Assembly: GCA_029054245.1 (NCBI GenBank)
Contig: JAIDFQ010000061.1
Location: 1 to 64,000, forward strand
DNA length: 64,000 bases
Direction: 5' to 3'
DNA from: Lachnospiraceae bacterium
GTDB lineage: Bacteria; Bacillota; Clostridia; Lachnospirales; Lachnospiraceae
Part shown: positions 62,734-64,000 of the stretch, one piece after another
How the letters are laid out: each line of letters opens with the position of its first letter
How positions within the stretch are numbered: position 1 is the stretch's first letter
Made by a program: the position numbers and the translations under genes
Notes under the pieces: generated by a model
Told to the model about the DNA's origin: nothing
Database searches by the model: none
Seen by the model: only the letters and a program-made list of their open reading frames with translations

Positions 62734-64000
62734 TCAGCATCCCCAAAATTGATAAAAACGCCAATATAAAACACTTGCTATCAAAACAATGCCGCTTATC
62801 CTCGTAACAATAAGCCCTGTTCTTTGCCGCAGCCCCTTTTTAGTAAGTTTCTTATCCCTGCTGCCAAATATGCCAAGTACCAATACTGCTGCTTCTGCAA
62901 GCGATAAAATAATTATCATCATACACTTCACAATAACCTGTTCTTTGGCTAAACTTGCTCCCATCAACGGCGGCAAAATAAGCCAGTAAATCAATATAGA
63001 CGCAAGCACCATGAACAGCTCCGCCAATAGCTGATACACCTTATTTTTCCATATACCCGTCTGCTTAAACTTGTGCAACGTAATTCCATGTACAATAAGC
63101 ATAGGAAACATCCAAAGCGAGGACAATACAAACAAGAAGAAGAAAATAATCTTAATAACAAAGAGCATCAAATTTTCTTTTTGAAAATCCATTCCTGTCA
63201 TGTGTTGCAAAGCAACCACATTTCCATTATCGTCCCTTTGTATGGAAAGATAAGTTTTTAACCCGTTCCCATCGTCCATGACGCAGGCATCCTTTGAAAT
63301 CTGTGTTACTGTACCAACCATAGCCGCCGTAAAACTGCCCTCGGTTTCTCCCTTTGAAATTGGGAGCAGACCACTAATCATACTATACAGTTTGGTAAAG
63401 CTATTCTTGAAATTCGCCCTGCTGTTAAGGTAAATCCCCGACAAGTCATCATATGTAAATTCTGTTTCCGCTTTGCAGTCCCCATATACAAGGCTTACAA
63501 GTCCATAATTATAGGCAGTTTCACCCACTTCATTTGTCATTACAACTATGCCCGTCCCTCCCTCTGTGTCAATCACAAGATTAGCGGAAAAACCTGTCGT
63601 GTTGCCTGCATGACCGATAAGGGAGACGCCGTATCTTTGTGAAAACAGACCGTGACATATCCGAGGGGTATCCGTTCCGCTAAAATTAAGCGTGGGGGAT
63701 AGCATTTCAGCAAGGGTATCTGGCTGCGTGAACAGCGGACATTCCGAGCTGTCTTGCAAAAAGGCTTTTGCAAACCGTACAAGGTCACTCATCGTGCCCG
63801 CAGCCGAGCCTGCAGGATAGAGCAGGATGTACCGCCTGCACTCTCCGTAATCTTCATATTCACCCTGCACATTATAGTAAGCATTTGTCTTTTCCCTTTG
63901 GCTTTCTACCCATGTGTTATCGCTGCAATCCGGTCTGATAGCGGTTCGTTCCATGCCAAGCGGTTCAAAGATATTTTTACGCACATAGTCCGCATAGTCC
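62734..64000 (-). CDS. serine hydrolase (beta-lactamase class C family), 5' end outside window
   Basis: The last ~420 residues of a penicillin-binding-protein-like hydrolase. NIFEPLGMERTAIR and LLYPAGSAAGTMSDLVRFAK belong to the conserved middle, and GHAGNTTGFSANLVID gives the KTG-like HxG motif. About four membrane segments follow at the C-terminus, an arrangement seen in Firmicutes EstB-type enzymes. The catalytic SxxK lies beyond the right edge. The frame is open to position 64000. Confidence 0.85.
   Translation of the reverse strand, partial: DYADYVRKNIFEPLGMERTAIRPDCSDNTWVESQREKTNAYYNVQGEYEDYGECRRYILLYPAGSAAGTMSDLVRFAKAFLQDSSECPLFTQPDTLAEMLSPTLNFSGTDTPRICHGLFSQRYGVSLIGHAGNTTGFSANLVIDTEGGTGIVVMTNEVGETAYNYGLVSLVYGDCKAETEFTYDDLSGIYLNSRANFKNSFTKLYSMISGLLPISKGETEGSFTAAMVGTVTQISKDACVMDDGNGLKTYLSIQRDDNGNVVALQHMTGMDFQKENLMLFVIKIIFFFLFVLSSLWMFPMLIVHGITLHKFKQTGIWKNKVYQLLAELFMVLASILIYWLILPPLMGASLAKEQVIVKCMMIIILSLAEAAVLVLGIFGSRDKKLTKKGLRQRTGLIVTRISGIVLIASVLYWRFYQFWGC

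Noticed and set aside
1-64000. tRNA or rRNA genes serving as attachment sites
   Set aside because: No tRNA arms or rRNA signature sequences were seen on either strand.

Overview
The window looks like chromosome from a gut-type anaerobic Clostridia (Lachnospiraceae-like) that carries much accessory DNA. The signs are Firmicutes ribosome binding sites, YesM/YesN and BceRS-type two-component systems, PTS sugar uptake, an HgdB-type iron-sulfur dehydratase/reductase family, a Tn4451-like large serine recombinase with TnpW, and many decaying mobile-element pieces. No rRNA, tRNA or CRISPR array was seen.

Layout. (1) 1-4010: an AT-rich module on the minus strand, made of an XRE repressor, an unrecognised 463-residue protein and a PAPS-reductase/ferredoxin/DUF4007 fusion. 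This is a candidate nucleic-acid sulfur-modification or defence system and may continue left of the window. (2) 4011-9255: plasmid- or ICE-like backbone. It holds two oriT-like hairpin modules, a 42-bp tandem repeat array, a nested inverted repeat, and an operon with a rep-type winged-helix protein and a ParM/ParR partition pair. (3) 9586-12004: an AT-rich two-gene Septu-like defence pair (ATPase plus HNH nuclease) bounded by two copies of a ~57-bp sequence; the right copy cuts off a Fic gene inside its catalytic motif. (4) 13325-23972: a redox region. A LysR regulator is divergent from a five-gene operon with two HgdB-like proteins (one without the conserved cysteines), an HgdC-type activase, a membrane polyferredoxin and a CcdA-like protein. 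Three promoters, before this operon, an 85-residue protein gene and a four-gene operon (acetyltransferase, aldo/keto reductase, iron-sulfur flavoprotein, flavodoxin), share exactly the same architecture: a 15-bp dyad, 23 bp, TTGATA, 17 bp, TATAAT. This suggests a single LysR regulon.

(5) 24134-36663: a chloramphenicol acetyltransferase, a broken MATE pump, an RR/HK/ABC export operon, an orphan solute-binding protein with YesM/YesN, a lipoprotein carboxylesterase, an IS1182-like relic and an AraC regulator. (6) 36949-48495: a PTS IIBCA/HAD operon, a GNAT enzyme, a TetR protein that has lost its helix-turn-helix, an ABC-2 exporter, a LysR gene fragment, a CPBP protease with DUF3021-like and broken LytTR proteins, a DUF6033-like protein and a BlaR1/BlaI pair. 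(7) 48671-56550: a mobilizable transposon of Tn4451 type (TnpW, Rpn nuclease, MobA/MobL relaxase with structured upstream DNA, DUF3847, large serine recombinase) carrying an ANT(6) aminoglycoside nucleotidyltransferase paired with a nucleoside phosphorylase. (8) 56658-64000: small metabolic and regulatory genes mixed with relics, ending in a serine hydrolase that runs off the right edge.

Two themes stand out: layered mobile and defence elements, and regulators or enzymes damaged by clean internal deletions, truncation or nonsense mutation. All calls come from reading the sequence and remembered family features; no database search was possible.
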